DNA from: Psychrobacter sp. Ps6
Lineage (GTDB): Bacteria > Pseudomonadota > Gammaproteobacteria > Pseudomonadales > Moraxellaceae
Direction of reading: 5' to 3'
NCBI RefSeq assembly: GCF_022129235.1
Contig: NZ_JADQAI010000007.1
Span: 110,535 to 174,534 of the forward strand
Length of the DNA stretch: 64,000 nt
In this document: positions 18,503 to 27,503 of the stretch, piece by piece
Layout: each line of letters begins with the position of its first letter
Numbering within the stretch: the stretch's first letter is position 1
Notes under the pieces: model-generated
What the model was told of the DNA's origin: nothing
What the model saw: the letters and a program-made list of their open reading frames with translations, nothing else
Databases searched by the model: none
Position numbers and translations under genes: made by a program

Positions 18503-20902
18503 ATGAAAATTAGCGAACAGTGGCTACGTCAGTGGGTAAACCATACAAATACTAGCGAACAGTTAGCCGAACAGCTGACAATGGCAGGTCTTGAGATTGA
18601 TGATCGCTATGCAGTTGCCCGTGCTTTTAGCGGTGTGGTTGTCGGTGAAGTCATCAGCGTTGAGCAGCATCCTGATGCAGATAAATTACGTGTTACTCAG
18701 GTAAATATCGGTGACGCTGAGCCATTACAAATTGTCTGCGGTGCTCCTAACGTGACCGTTGGCATGAAAGCGCCTGTCGCTACCGTTGGTGCGGTATTGC
18801 CAAGCGATGATAAGAAAGGGTTTAAAATCAAAAAGAGTAAGCTACGCGGTGTGGCCTCAAATGGCATGCTATGTGGCGCTTCTGAAATTGATTTAGTTGA
18901 TGATATAGATGGCTTGCTTGAGCTGCCTGAAGATGCACCAGTTGGTGCAGATATTCGTGAATATCTAGGTTTAGATAATCAAGTATTGGATATCTCAATC
19001 ACCCCAAACCGTGGTGATTGCTTTAGCGTACGTGGTATCGCTCGTGAAATATCTGTCATCAACGACTTACCTGTACAAATGCCAGAAATCTCGGCCAATA
19101 CTGCTGGCACTGCTGCAACGCCAGCCGTGACAGTCGATGCAAAGGAAGCGTGTCCTCGCTATTTGTTGCAGTCGATTCGCAATATTGACCGTAGCATCGA
19201 TACTCCGAAATGGATGCAAGATGCGCTAGTACAGTCGGGCCTACGTTCACACAACTTCTTGGTCGATGTGACCAACTATGTATTGATGGAGTTGGGTCAA
19301 CCGTTACATGCGTTTGACGCAGACATGATCGAAGGTGATATCGTTGTACGTTTGGCACAGCCTGATGAAACCATTACTTTGCTAAATGAGCAAACCGTTA
19401 CCTTGACCGGTGATGAGCTTGTAATTGCTGATGATAAAGGTGCCTTGGCACTGGCTGGTATTATGGGTGGTCAGCGTAGTAGTGTCACTGATAGCACTAC
19501 CAATATCGTTGTAGAAAGTGCTTTCTTTAATCAGCTAGCTATTGCTGCACGCGCACGTCGTTTTGGGCTACATACGGACGCATCACAGCGTTTTGAGCGT
19601 GGCGTCGATTTTGAATTGCCAGCATTAGCGTTGGCACGAGCTTGTGATTTAATCACCAGTATCACTGGCGGGGAAGCAGGTCAAATAGTCACGGCTGAAA
19701 ACCTTGAGCATTTGCCAGCACGCGCACCGATTACATTGCCCATCGCGAAAGTTCGTGATGTCATTGGGATTGATATTGAGCCATCTGAGATGGTACGTAT
19801 CTTGACCCAATTAGGTTTTGAGGTAGAGCAGCAAAATGACGCACTGGTCTGCACGCCGCCGTCTTATCGCTTTGATATGAGTATCCGCGAGGATCTCATC
19901 GAAGAGATTGCCCGTATCTATGGCTATGACAATATTCCAAGTGTATTGCCGCATTTGCAGGTCAGCATGGATTATGATGATACTGCAGATTTGACGCATC
20001 AGATGAAGCTGGCATTGGTTGACAATGGCTACATGGAAGCCATCAGCTTTAGTTTTAGTGATGCAAAACTAGAAGCGTTGCTTGATGATGAAGCGCTAGG
20101 GGAGGTGTTGGCACTGGCAAACCCTATCTCTAGTGATTTGGCGGTCATGCGTCGTACCTTGCTATCGAGCCTACTGCCTTGCGTGCAATATAACTTGAAT
20201 CGTCAGCAGCCACGCGTACGTTTCTTTGAAACGGGTCTTAGCTTTGTGGGGCAAAGTATCAGTGATTTGGTCCAAACCCCAAGCATTGCCTTGGTCGCAG
20301 TGGGTGATATATGGAGCGAGCAGGCTTATCAAAATCGTGCGCTAGACTTTTATGATCTAAAACATGACATTGAACAGTTATTACCAGCGCAGATCGATAA
20401 TGCACGCATTCGCTACGAGCGTAGTACGCTGAGCTTCCTCCATCCAGGACAAAGCGCTGAGTTATATATCGATGATATATATGTTGGTTGGTTGGGTCAG
20501 CTACATCCAAATACTGCTAAGCAGTTAGATCTGCCGACGACATGGGTTGCCCAATTGTCACTGGCACCGCTATTAACGCTTACTCGTGAGCAGCATGCGA
20601 TTACGACGCCTAGCAAGTTCCCACAAGTACGCCGTGATATTGCTATTTTAGTAGACAGTGATATCAGTTTGCAGACGTTAGAATCGACGATACGAGCTGC
20701 GGCAGGTGATCTGTTGACTGATCTGTGGCTATTTGATGTGTATCAAGGCGATAAAGTACCAGCAGGTCAGCGCTCATTGGCGTTTGCACTCGTATGGCAA
20801 GATGCTACACAAACCCTATCGGATGAAGCTGTAAAGGCTGCCACTGATAAGGTTGTACAGGCATTAACGGATCAACACGCAGTCCAGTTACGTGACAGCT
20901 AA
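18503..20902 (+). CDS. pheT: Phenylalanyl-tRNA synthetase beta subunit
   Basis: A 799-residue subunit with the full bacterial domain set: an EMAP-II-like tRNA-binding domain (about 40-150), B3/B4 editing domain (about 210-390), B5 domain (about 405-475), the catalytic-like core (GYMEAISFSFSD near 510 onward) and a C-terminal anticodon-binding FDX-ACB domain (FPQVRRDIAILVD near 710). It hydrolyses misacylated Tyr-tRNA-Phe. The gap from pheS is 188 bp, enlarged by the palindromic element. Confidence 0.97.
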   Translation: MKISEQWLRQWVNHTNTSEQLAEQLTMAGLEIDDRYAVARAFSGVVVGEVISVEQHPDADKLRVTQVNIGDAEPLQIVCGAPNVTVGMKAPVATVGAVLPSDDKKGFKIKKSKLRGVASNGMLCGASEIDLVDDIDGLLELPEDAPVGADIREYLGLDNQVLDISITPNRGDCFSVRGIAREISVINDLPVQMPEISANTAGTAATPAVTVDAKEACPRYLLQSIRNIDRSIDTPKWMQDALVQSGLRSHNFLVDVTNYVLMELGQPLHAFDADMIEGDIVVRLAQPDETITLLNEQTVTLTGDELVIADDKGALALAGIMGGQRSSVTDSTTNIVVESAFFNQLAIAARARRFGLHTDASQRFERGVDFELPALALARACDLITSITGGEAGQIVTAENLEHLPARAPITLPIAKVRDVIGIDIEPSEMVRILTQLGFEVEQQNDALVCTPPSYRFDMSIREDLIEEIARIYGYDNIPSVLPHLQVSMDYDDTADLTHQMKLALVDNGYMEAISFSFSDAKLEALLDDEALGEVLALANPISSDLAVMRRTLLSSLLPCVQYNLNRQQPRVRFFETGLSFVGQSISDLVQTPSIALVAVGDIWSEQAYQNRALDFYDLKHDIEQLLPAQIDNARIRYERSTLSFLHPGQSAELYIDDIYVGWLGQLHPNTAKQLDLPTTWVAQLSLAPLLTLTREQHAITTPSKFPQVRRDIAILVDSDISLQTLESTIRAAAGDLLTDLWLFDVYQGDKVPAGQRSLAFALVWQDATQTLSDEAVKAATDKVVQALTDQHAVQLRDS

Positions 20903-20922
20903 TATTTAGTCTTTAAAATGCC

Positions 20923-20965
20923 CAATGCTCTATAGCCTTTTCAGTTATGAGGCTATGGAGCATTG
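20923..20965 (+). other. Strong hairpin between pheT and ihfA
   Basis: A 16-bp stem with a single G-T pair (CAATGCTCTATAGCCT and AGGCTATGGAGCATTG) and an 11-nt loop. No T-run follows, so it may be a processing or stabilising structure, or a weak terminator, at the end of the pheT message. Confidence 0.65.
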
Positions 20966-21051
20966 CTATTCGTAAAAACTATTATTTATAACCCTTTTAC
21001 TTGTAGAATAAGTTAAGTCATTATTAATAAAGGATTTTAATGCATAGTTTA

Positions 21052-21080
21052 TTAAAAACTGCTCAAAAAACCTTTATAAT
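21052..21080 (+). promoter_or_regulatory. ihfA promoter
   Basis: TTAAAA, 17-bp spacer, TATAAT (21075-21080). The -35 is weak and the -10 perfect. It gives ihfA its own transcript, with a leader of about 60 nt. Confidence 0.6.
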
Positions 21081-21149
21081 AATTAGACTTAACCCTCATA
21101 CCGCTAAACCATGATATTCGACATCACGACATAGCATAGGAGTCGTACT

Positions 21150-21449
21150 GTGAGCACCTTAACCAAATCTGACATGATTGAGCACTTAATGAGTCATCTA
21201 AATCTGACACGCCAAGAAGGTCGCTGTCTGGTGGAGAACTTTTTTGATGAGCTGTCAGAGAGTTTGATTGATGGCAAAGAGGTCAAGCTTTCAGGCTTTG
21301 GCAACTTTGAGCTTAAAGACAAGAACAGCCGTCCAGGCCGTAACCCTAAAACAGGGGAGCCTGTCGCAGTATCCGCGCGCCGCGTGGTTACGTTCAAAAC
21401 GGGACAAAAATTTCGTCAGAAAGTTGATGAGCGTTTATTCGATACTTAG
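21150..21449 (+). CDS. ihfA: IHF alpha subunit
   Basis: A 99-residue DNA-bending protein that pairs with IHF beta. It shows the IHF-alpha phrases [25 protein letters not shown] with the intercalating Pro in RNPKTGEP, and [14 protein letters not shown]. The start is GTG with TAGGAG 7 nt upstream. Position after pheT is the standard gammaproteobacterial arrangement. Confidence 0.97.
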   Translation: MSTLTKSDMIEHLMSHLNLTRQEGRCLVENFFDELSESLIDGKEVKLSGFGNFELKDKNSRPGRNPKTGEPVAVSARRVVTFKTGQKFRQKVDERLFDT

Positions 21450-21624
21450 TGCGTTATTGAGTATGAAAGCCTGCTTGTTTTCGCTATAACCTTGTAAAAT
21501 TATTGATATGTGTTTGCACATGACGGTGATGATGATTCTTCATATATTGCGCTGCATGTATCTTGTATAGCAAATAAATACCAAGTATGGTTATGAGTAA
21601 CTAGCTGTCATAAATTGCAGGCAT

Positions 21625-21655
21625 AAAAAAAGAGAGCATATGCTCTCTTTTTTTT
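21625..21655. terminator. Bidirectional terminator, ihfA / small lipoprotein gene
   Basis: GAGAGC-ATAT-GCTCTC flanked by seven As and eight Ts, between convergent genes. Confidence 0.92.
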
Positions 21656-21686
21656 ATTACTGTTTATTTATTGTATGAACAATAAA

Positions 21687-22061
21687 TTACTGAGCTGGCT
21701 CTTCAACAACAACTGTGTCAGCAGCTTCAACAGCAGCAGGATCAGCAGTAGCAGTATCAGTTTCGCTAGCTACGTCAACGCTAGTAGTAGTACCGTCTAC
21801 AGGAACTTCAGCATCCATTTCGTCAGTAGCAGTTGCAGCTTGTGCATCAGCGATGTCAGCTTCAGCGTCAGCAACAGCAGCGTCAGCATCAGCAGTCATT
21901 TCGCCTTCAGCAGCAGCATCATCTAGCTCTGCAGAAGCGTCTTGCACTTCTTCTTGCGCGTCAGATAAATCTTCAGCAGCGTTTTCTTTGTTGCTGTCAC
22001 AGGCAGTTAGGCCCATAGTTGCAGTCATGATACCAGCTAGAGCAAGTAATTTAAGTTTCAT
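21687..22061 (-). CDS. Small acidic Ala/Asp-rich lipoprotein
   Basis: A 124-residue protein with a lipoprotein signal (MKLKLLALAGIMTATMGLTA, acylated Cys21). The mature part is almost wholly Ala, Asp, Glu, Thr and Val, with heptad-like repeats (DADAAVADAEADIADAQAA) that suggest a helical or disordered rod. It has no aromatic residue after Cys21. No enzyme family was recognised. GGAGAAAACCTT precedes the ATG. An inverted repeat lies about 50 bp upstream. Confidence 0.8.
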   Translation of the reverse strand: MKLKLLALAGIMTATMGLTACDSNKENAAEDLSDAQEEVQDASAELDDAAAEGEMTADADAAVADAEADIADAQAATATDEMDAEVPVDGTTTSVDVASETDTATADPAAVEAADTVVVEEPAQ

Positions 22062-22587
22062 AAGGTTTTCTCCGGAAAAATGAAATGAGCAGTAGCAGCA
22101 ACAAAGGTCGAATTCCGAGATTTCTCAGAATTCAACTAGTCTTAGTCACAGCTACTCAGCTTCCACGCATTCTATATGTTTTATATGAAAATGGGAATAG
22201 GGTCGTACAATTAAGTAACAATAATATTTAAAATAATATTTTACTTCAGCTGTTCGATAGTATTTTTAATACAACAAACCAAATTAATCGACGTATAATC
22301 AATGACATCAGCCTATTGCAGAGAACTTTTGGCGTCCATTTATTAGCATGATTTTTTAGTGTCTATCACGCTTTATCGAGCAAAATAAAAGTAAATACGC
22401 CGATTATTGAGATGGTGGGAATCAATAATGATCGCCCTTACCATAAAGTGTTTTTAGATTGCTTTTACAGTAATCAAGTGAAACGCAGCTGGCTAAAATA
22501 TTGATTTGAAGGATCTGGTTAGGAGCGGTACAAAATAAATAATGACTGATACGAACGGCTAGATATCGTATATTTGAGGAACAAACT
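22062..22587. other. Divergent AT-rich intergenic region
   Basis: About 525 bp between the acidic lipoprotein gene and ypfJ. It contains one clear inverted repeat (22110-22133) and otherwise AT-rich DNA with short AATATT runs. No gene or RNA was recognised. Confidence 0.5.
22110..22133. promoter_or_regulatory. Inverted repeat upstream of the acidic lipoprotein gene
   Basis: GAATTCCGAGA and TCTCAGAATTC, 11-bp arms with one mismatch around 2 nt. It lies 49 bp before the lipoprotein start, so it could be an operator or a hairpin in the leader. Confidence 0.4.
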
Positions 22588-23478
22588 ATGAAATGGCAAG
22601 GTAGACGAGGCAGCTCTAACGTACGCTCCAGTACGGGCGGCGGAAAAATGATAGGCGGTGGTATTGGCGGTATCATTATCGCAGGTATTTTATGGCTGGT
22701 ATTTGGGGTAAATCCTATGACTGCGCTGCAAACAGGTCAGGTAATCGCTGGTGGTGGTAGTAATGGAACCTCTAGCGAACCTGCGACAAGCGATGATCGA
22801 GATACCCAGTTTGTCAAAGTTGTGCTGGCGGATACTGAAGAGGTCTGGCATCAGATATTTAACGAAGCGGGTAGTACTTATAAAGAGCCTTCATTGATTC
22901 TGTTCAATGGTCAAGTGAATTCAGCTTGTGGTGGTGCTAGCGCGGCAACAGGTCCGTTTTACTGCCCAGGGGATCAAACGGTTTATTTAGATACGTCCTT
23001 CTTTGTGGAGATGCGTCAAAACCTTGGTATTTCAGGTGATCAGCAAGGATCAGGTGGCCAAGAAAACCAAGGCAAAGCGGGTGATTTCGCGCAGGCCTAT
23101 GTCATCGCACATGAAGTTGGACATCATGTTCAGACGTTATTGGGGATTAGTCAGCAGGTCAATGAAGCCCGTCAGCAAGTGACCCAAGCACAATCCAATA
23201 AGTTATCAGTGTTACAAGAACTACAGGCAGATTGCTTTGCGGGCGTTTGGGCGCAGCGTAATCAAGAGCGTGTACAGTTTTTAGAAGCGGGCGATATTGA
23301 TGAAGCTATTAATGCTGCAGGTCAGATCGGCGATGATCGATTGGCAAAGGCAAGTGGTAGAGCGGTCGCACCTGATAACTTCACTCATGGTACCAGTCAG
23401 CAGCGTGTCGAATGGTTCACTCGTGGATTAGAGAGTGGTAACGTACAATCTTGCGATACGTTTAGCGGTGCGCTTTAA
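22588..23478 (+). CDS. ypfJ: YpfJ family neutral zinc metallopeptidase
   Basis: A 296-residue protein with a Gly-rich cytoplasmic N-terminus, one membrane helix (about 21-40) and an outer domain. The zinc site HEVGH is residues 175-179 (AHEVGHHVQTLLG). The LQADCFAGVWA segment further on gives the third ligand region, and TGPFYCPGDQTVYLDTSFF is also typical. Family members (Pfam zinc_peptidase, YpfJ) are widespread but the substrate is unknown. It is monocistronic. Confidence 0.9.
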   Translation: MKWQGRRGSSNVRSSTGGGKMIGGGIGGIIIAGILWLVFGVNPMTALQTGQVIAGGGSNGTSSEPATSDDRDTQFVKVVLADTEEVWHQIFNEAGSTYKEPSLILFNGQVNSACGGASAATGPFYCPGDQTVYLDTSFFVEMRQNLGISGDQQGSGGQENQGKAGDFAQAYVIAHEVGHHVQTLLGISQQVNEARQQVTQAQSNKLSVLQELQADCFAGVWAQRNQERVQFLEAGDIDEAINAAGQIGDDRLAKASGRAVAPDNFTHGTSQQRVEWFTRGLESGNVQSCDTFSGAL

Positions 23479-23550
23479 AAATGACATTACTTTTTATGAC
23501 TCCGCGCACAGGTTATCAGTACAACAATAACCACGCAAAAAATTGACATA

Positions 23551-23581
23551 AAAAAGCCTGCAATCAATTGCAGGCTTTTTT
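23551..23581. terminator. Bidirectional terminator after ypfJ
   Basis: GCCTGCAA-TCAA-TTGCAGGC flanked by A and T runs, between convergent genes. Confidence 0.92.
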
Positions 23582-23636
23582 ATCCTCTAGTTGATATCGC
23601 TCAATTTAATAATGAAGCGATATCAGGTAGCAGGAT

Positions 23637-23867
23637 TTAGTTATTATCAAGAATGTAACCACCAGCGCCGCCGATAGCTGCACCAGCTAATGCGCCACGA
23701 GCGATGTCTTTGCTATCGCCTTTACTTCTGATAAGAGCACCAGCAGCAGCGCCAGCAGTAGCACCTTTAGCAGTATTGCTCATACCGCCACCATATGAAT
23801 TACAACCAGTCATGATTAGTGCTGAGCTCGTAATTGCTGTCATTGCAATCGTTTTAGCAAATTTCAT
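23637..23867 (-). CDS. Glycine-zipper lipoprotein
   Basis: A 76-residue lipoprotein: signal peptide ending LIMTG with Cys22, then two Gly/Ala-rich helices (KGATAGAAAGALIRSKG and ARGALAGAAIGGAGGYILDN) of the glycine-zipper (YMGG/OmpA-type) kind. Such proteins insert in or pack against the outer membrane. No specific role can be assigned. Confidence 0.8.
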   Translation of the reverse strand: MKFAKTIAMTAITSSALIMTGCNSYGGGMSNTAKGATAGAAAGALIRSKGDSKDIARGALAGAAIGGAGGYILDNN

Positions 23868-24173
23868 ATTATCACCTATTTATCCATCAAATTTAGAATG
23901 TAAGACCTTTAAAAAACAATGTCCATGGTAGTTTCAAATGTATTCCTACTATCTGCCATAATAGTCGGTTGCTGACTATATAGTCGTAGTAAAAGCGCTA
24001 AACTTTGCAAACAACATGTAATTGATGTTTCCAGACTGTATCATCAAACAGGTGCTTGCTTATATGAGGTACTTAGGTCAAAAATAGGTAGGCGAGTATT
24101 TTGGCAATCGGAGATAAAAAAGACCACCTATTGGCAGTCTTAATATAAATTATTTTAGAATAAAGCTCGCAAA
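23868..24173. other. Intergenic region, rho / glycine-zipper lipoprotein gene
   Basis: About 305 bp, both neighbours on the minus strand. It holds the rho terminator at its right end and must hold the promoter of the lipoprotein gene. Nothing else was recognised. Confidence 0.4.
24116..24141 (-). terminator. Terminator after rho
   Basis: On the minus strand AAGACTGCC-AATA-GGTGGTCTT (9-bp stem with two G-T pairs) is followed by a T tract. Confidence 0.75.
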
Positions 24174-25442
24174 TTAATTCTGTGATTTGCGCTTCATCTG
24201 CTCAAAGAACTCATCATTAGTTTTTGCTTCTTTGAGACGATCCAACAAGAACTCGGTGGCTTGAACACCATCCATCGGTTGCAGCAACTTACGCAAGATC
24301 CAGACTTTACGCAGCTTGTCTTCGTCCAATAGACGCTCTTCGCGGCGTGTACCAGATTTTTTGATATTAATCGCAGGGAAGACGCGTTTTTCGGCCAAGT
24401 CACGCTCAAGCGTAATCTCTTGGTTACCCGTTCCTTTGAATTCTTCAAAAATAACGCTATCCATCTTACTACCAGTATCGATCAATGCACTGGCAATAAT
24501 GGTCAAACTACCACCTTCTTCAACGTTACGCGCAGCACCAAAGAAACGTTTTGGACGCTCTAGGGCATTGGCATCCAAACCACCAGTTAGCACTTTGCCT
24601 GATGATGGGATAACCGTGTTATAAGCACGGGCGAGGCGAGTGATTGAATCAAGCAAAATAACCACGTCTTGTTTATGTTCAACCAAACGCTTGGCCTTTT
24701 CGATGACCATTTCAGCCACTTGTACGTGACGCTGTGGCGGTTCATCAAAGGTAGAGGCAACCACTTCGCCGCGTACCGTACGTACCATCTCGGTGACTTC
24801 TTCTGGACGCTCGTCAATCAATAGTACGATCAAATAACACTCGGGGTTATTACGGGTAATTGACTGAGCGATGGTCTGTAGCAGCATCGTTTTACCCGCT
24901 TTTGGCGGTGCGACGATGATAGAGCGCTGACCTTTACCAATCGGAGCGATTAGATCGATGATACGACCAGTCAGATCTTCAGTGGTCCCGTTGCCCAGCT
25001 CAAGTTTTAAGTGCTCAGTTGGGAATAGGGGCGTTAGGTTTTCAAAGATAAGCTTATGACGTGAGCGATCTGGGGTATCAAAGTTAATCTCACCAACCTT
25101 TAATAGCGCAAAATAACGCTCAGAATCTTTTGGTGGGCGAATCGTACCAGCGATACTGTCACCAGTTTTTAGGCTAAAGCGGCGAATTTGGCTTGGGCTG
25201 ACATAGATATCGTCAGGACCGGCTAGATATGAGCCTTCTGATGAGCGCAAAAATCCAAAACCATCAGGAAGAACCTCAAGCACACCATCACCATAGATAG
25301 CTTCACCGTTCCGCGCATGGGTTTTTAGGATAGCAAAGATAATGTCTTGTTTACGGCTACGCGCCATATTATCAAGACCCATTTCCTTGGCGATAGCCAA
25401 TAGCTCAGCGATTGATTTTTTCTTTAATTCAGTAAGATTCAT
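24174..25442 (-). CDS. rho: Transcription termination factor Rho
   Basis: A 422-residue hexameric RNA helicase. It has an N-terminal Rho_N helical domain (1-47), a cold-shock-like RNA-binding domain (50-125, GFGFLRS), Walker A PPKAGKT (179-185), a Walker [12 protein letters not shown] region and the R-loop/Q-loop region [20 protein letters not shown]. Full length with no acidic insert of the type seen in Actinobacteria. It lies downstream of trxA, behind its own promoter and a leader of about 350 nt. Confidence 0.98.
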   Translation of the reverse strand: MNLTELKKKSIAELLAIAKEMGLDNMARSRKQDIIFAILKTHARNGEAIYGDGVLEVLPDGFGFLRSSEGSYLAGPDDIYVSPSQIRRFSLKTGDSIAGTIRPPKDSERYFALLKVGEINFDTPDRSRHKLIFENLTPLFPTEHLKLELGNGTTEDLTGRIIDLIAPIGKGQRSIIVAPPKAGKTMLLQTIAQSITRNNPECYLIVLLIDERPEEVTEMVRTVRGEVVASTFDEPPQRHVQVAEMVIEKAKRLVEHKQDVVILLDSITRLARAYNTVIPSSGKVLTGGLDANALERPKRFFGAARNVEEGGSLTIIASALIDTGSKMDSVIFEEFKGTGNQEITLERDLAEKRVFPAINIKKSGTRREERLLDEDKLRKVWILRKLLQPMDGVQATEFLLDRLKEAKTNDEFFEQMKRKSQN

Positions 25443-25480
25443 AGATAGGTCATTAGCAATTGATCAGATGAGAGATGCCA

Positions 25481-25576
25481 TTAGCAGCACAAGTCACGAC
25501 AGTGATTAAAATAACGGTAATATGATGATATAGGTGTGTGCACAGCGCTGTATTTTATGTAGTTTTGGTTTTGCAT
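25481..25576 (-). CDS. Possible leader peptide of rho (31 codons)
   Basis: ATG to TAA on the minus strand, starting MQNQNYIKYSAVHTP and ending RDLCC, 38 bp before rho. E. coli has a 33-codon rhoL in the same place but without obvious sequence similarity. There is no good Shine-Dalgarno site. It may be chance; it is listed because of position and size. Confidence 0.2.
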   Translation of the reverse strand: MQNQNYIKYSAVHTPISSYYRYFNHCRDLCC

Positions 25577-25797
25577 GTCTGCTTATGTACGCACTGCAAT
25601 CATGGGATGCAAGGTCATAAGAAATAAGGATAAAAAAGGCTACATAAGAGTCTGCGTCAAAAACCCAATATCAGTAATTGCGTTTAGTCATTTTGTTCAG
25701 CAATGGTGTTTATAATGACGATTGTGTTTTTGTTGATAAACACGAGGAGAATAGCGACAAGATACTAGGAAAACAGTTGGTTTTCTCTTGTCAGCAG

Positions 25798-25827
25798 ACT
25801 ATACGGTCTTCACAATAGCATTGTCAA
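25798..25827 (-). promoter_or_regulatory. rho promoter
   Basis: On the minus strand TTGACA (25822-25827), 18-bp spacer, TATAGT (25798-25803). The -35 is a perfect match. Transcription should start near 25791. Confidence 0.8.
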
Positions 25828-25882
25828 TAAATTTTGCCAAAAAAGTCATATAATCAAGTTTTTTGCACAAAAAACAAGCAGA

Positions 25883-25913
25883 AAAGCCACTATCATAGTC
25901 AGATAATGGCTTT
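25883..25913 (-). terminator. Terminator after trxA
   Basis: A 12-bp stem with one G-T pair (AAAGCCATTATC and GATAGTGGCTTT on the minus strand, 7-nt loop), followed by a short T tract. Confidence 0.75.
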
Positions 25914-25966
25914 CTTGATGAGTCTATCTCGTCCGTTTAAAGTCATCTGAAACGAGTAGATTCAGC

Positions 25967-26293
25967 TTATAAATGCTTGTCTAATACTTTAGCCAGTTCA
26001 GCTTTTGGCTGTAGGCCCATGACTGAGTCCACTTTTTCGCCATCTTTAAAGACAAATAGCGTTGGGATGTTACGGATACCAAAACGGCTCGCTGCTTGTG
26101 GGTTGCTATCCACGTCAACTTTAACGATCTTAACTTTACCTTGGTACTCAGTCGCTAAATCTTCTAAAATAGGCGCAATCGCTTTACAAGGACCACACCA
26201 AGTTGCCCAAAAATCTACCAATACAGGCACATCTGATTCTAAAACGTCTTGGTCAAAGTTTGTGTCGGTAGTATTAACAATAAGGTCTGACAT
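25967..26293 (-). CDS. trxA: Thioredoxin 1
   Basis: A 108-residue cytoplasmic disulfide reductant, full length. The active site WCGPC is at residues 32-36, with the buried Asp in VDFWA and the cis-Pro in [13 protein letters not shown]. It reduces ribonucleotide reductase, methionine sulfoxide reductase and other partners. The order trxA-rho is widely conserved. Confidence 0.98.
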   Translation of the reverse strand: MSDLIVNTTDTNFDQDVLESDVPVLVDFWATWCGPCKAIAPILEDLATEYQGKVKIVKVDVDSNPQAASRFGIRNIPTLFVFKDGEKVDSVMGLQPKAELAKVLDKHL

Positions 26294-26700
26294 AATTTTA
26301 TCTCTCTTGTTTTATTTATTCTATCACCACGAGCAAGCAATCATATTGGTCTAATAATAAGCTGGTCAGTGGTCAAAGAATCGTTTAGAAATGGTGAAAA
26401 TGTGCCATCATATTAACATGTTTGCTCAGTCTTGACAGATTCAAGCTGGTTAAATTGACTAACAATTACGATTAGCACAATAAATCGAAACAGAATGACA
26501 CAGGTTCGGTTTTCTCTGTTACTTACTACTAGCGATCTGCTAAAAAATGCTCTGACGTATTATTTCAATAGCTCTTCGGTGGTCGTTTGCGGTGTTGAAC
26601 TTGCCTATTTTGAGTTCAATAAAAAATCTGCCATTGTACCAAATATACCAGCAGTCAAAAATCCACGTATTTCATTCAATTTATATAAGTAGTTACTGTT
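26294..26700. other. Divergent intergenic region, trxA / rluA
   Basis: About 400 AT-rich bp. It must hold both promoters, but no -35/-10 pair stood out. A 65-codon frame at 26495-26692 lacks a ribosome site and any recognisable sequence. Confidence 0.35.
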
Positions 26701-27414
26701 ATGCCTTTTGCTGATGAAGAAGTCGACGCCCTTAACGCGCAAGAAAATGCCTATCCGCTTGAGTTTTTCAAGGATTTTGCGCAAGAGATTACGGTCTACG
26801 AAGACGATGATATTTGGGTGGTTGATAAACCGGCAGGCCTATTAAGTGTCGATGGCAAGACTCTCAAAGTGAGTCTGCTTGCTCGGCTTGAGCGTGCCAA
26901 TCCAGCGGTAAAACTGATTCATCGACTGGATATGGATACCTCAGGTCTGATTATTTTTGCAAAAAATGCCGCTGCCCAAACCAATATTAGTAAGCAATTT
27001 ATTGAACGTCTACCACAAAAAAAGTACCAAGCACGAGTTTTTGGCGCGTGGGAGCAAGTCGGCGCAACGGGTGAGATATCGGTGCCAGTACGCTATGAGC
27101 CGACTACCAAGCCGCGTCATATCGTCGATCACGGCTGGTCAAAGCATGCATTAACACTGTATGAAGTTGTAGCCCATGAACAATGCAATGGTCAAACCGT
27201 CACTCGAGTGATGCTAAAACCAGTGACAGGTCGCAGCCATCAATTACGCGTGCATATGGTGCATGCAGGTCACGTGATGATTGGCGACCCGATTTATGCT
27301 GAAGGCGTGGCACTAGAGATTGCGCCAAGACTGAACTTACACGCCCAGCAACTGCGCTTAAAGCATCCAGTACTAGGTGCTTGGATGGACTGGGAAAGTC
27401 CATGCCCATTTTGA
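26701..27414 (+). CDS. rluA: RluA-type pseudouridine synthase
   Basis: Converts uridine to pseudouridine in RNA; E. coli RluA modifies 23S U746 and U32 of several tRNAs. The catalytic loop is HRLDMDTSG, with Asp77. VVDKPAGLLSVDG (40-52) and LKPVTGRSHQLRVHM match RluA closely, and no S4 domain is present, unlike RluC or RluD. The 237-residue length fits RluA. The ATG follows the weak site AAGTAGTTACTGTT. Confidence 0.9.
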   Translation: MPFADEEVDALNAQENAYPLEFFKDFAQEITVYEDDDIWVVDKPAGLLSVDGKTLKVSLLARLERANPAVKLIHRLDMDTSGLIIFAKNAAAQTNISKQFIERLPQKKYQARVFGAWEQVGATGEISVPVRYEPTTKPRHIVDHGWSKHALTLYEVVAHEQCNGQTVTRVMLKPVTGRSHQLRVHMVHAGHVMIGDPIYAEGVALEIAPRLNLHAQQLRLKHPVLGAWMDWESPCPF

Positions 27415-27503
27415 TGCATTAGCTGCCTGAAATTAAAGTCGAAGCGCGCGATTAATAGAGGCACTAAGGCTATCGCTGATCATGCAAACACAAGGATGAG
27501 AAT

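Larger units (their letters stand above)
25443..25966 (-). promoter_or_regulatory. rho leader and promoter region
   Basis: This 524-bp gap holds the trxA terminator at its right end, a strong promoter, and a leader of about 350 nt for rho. In E. coli, rho is autoregulated by premature Rho-dependent termination in its leader. The long leader here fits the same logic, which is inferred. It opens with a hairpin (25756-25792) and contains a 31-codon reading frame. Confidence 0.6.

Noticed and set aside
21715..22083. Long frames antisense to the Ala/Asp-rich lipoprotein gene
   Set aside because: GCA/TCA-rich repeats keep all frames open; only the minus-strand frame has a lipoprotein signal and ribosome site. 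The same applies to antisense frames at 48260-48736.
26495..26692. 65-codon frame upstream of rluA
   Set aside because: No ribosome site and no recognisable sequence; probably chance in AT-rich DNA.
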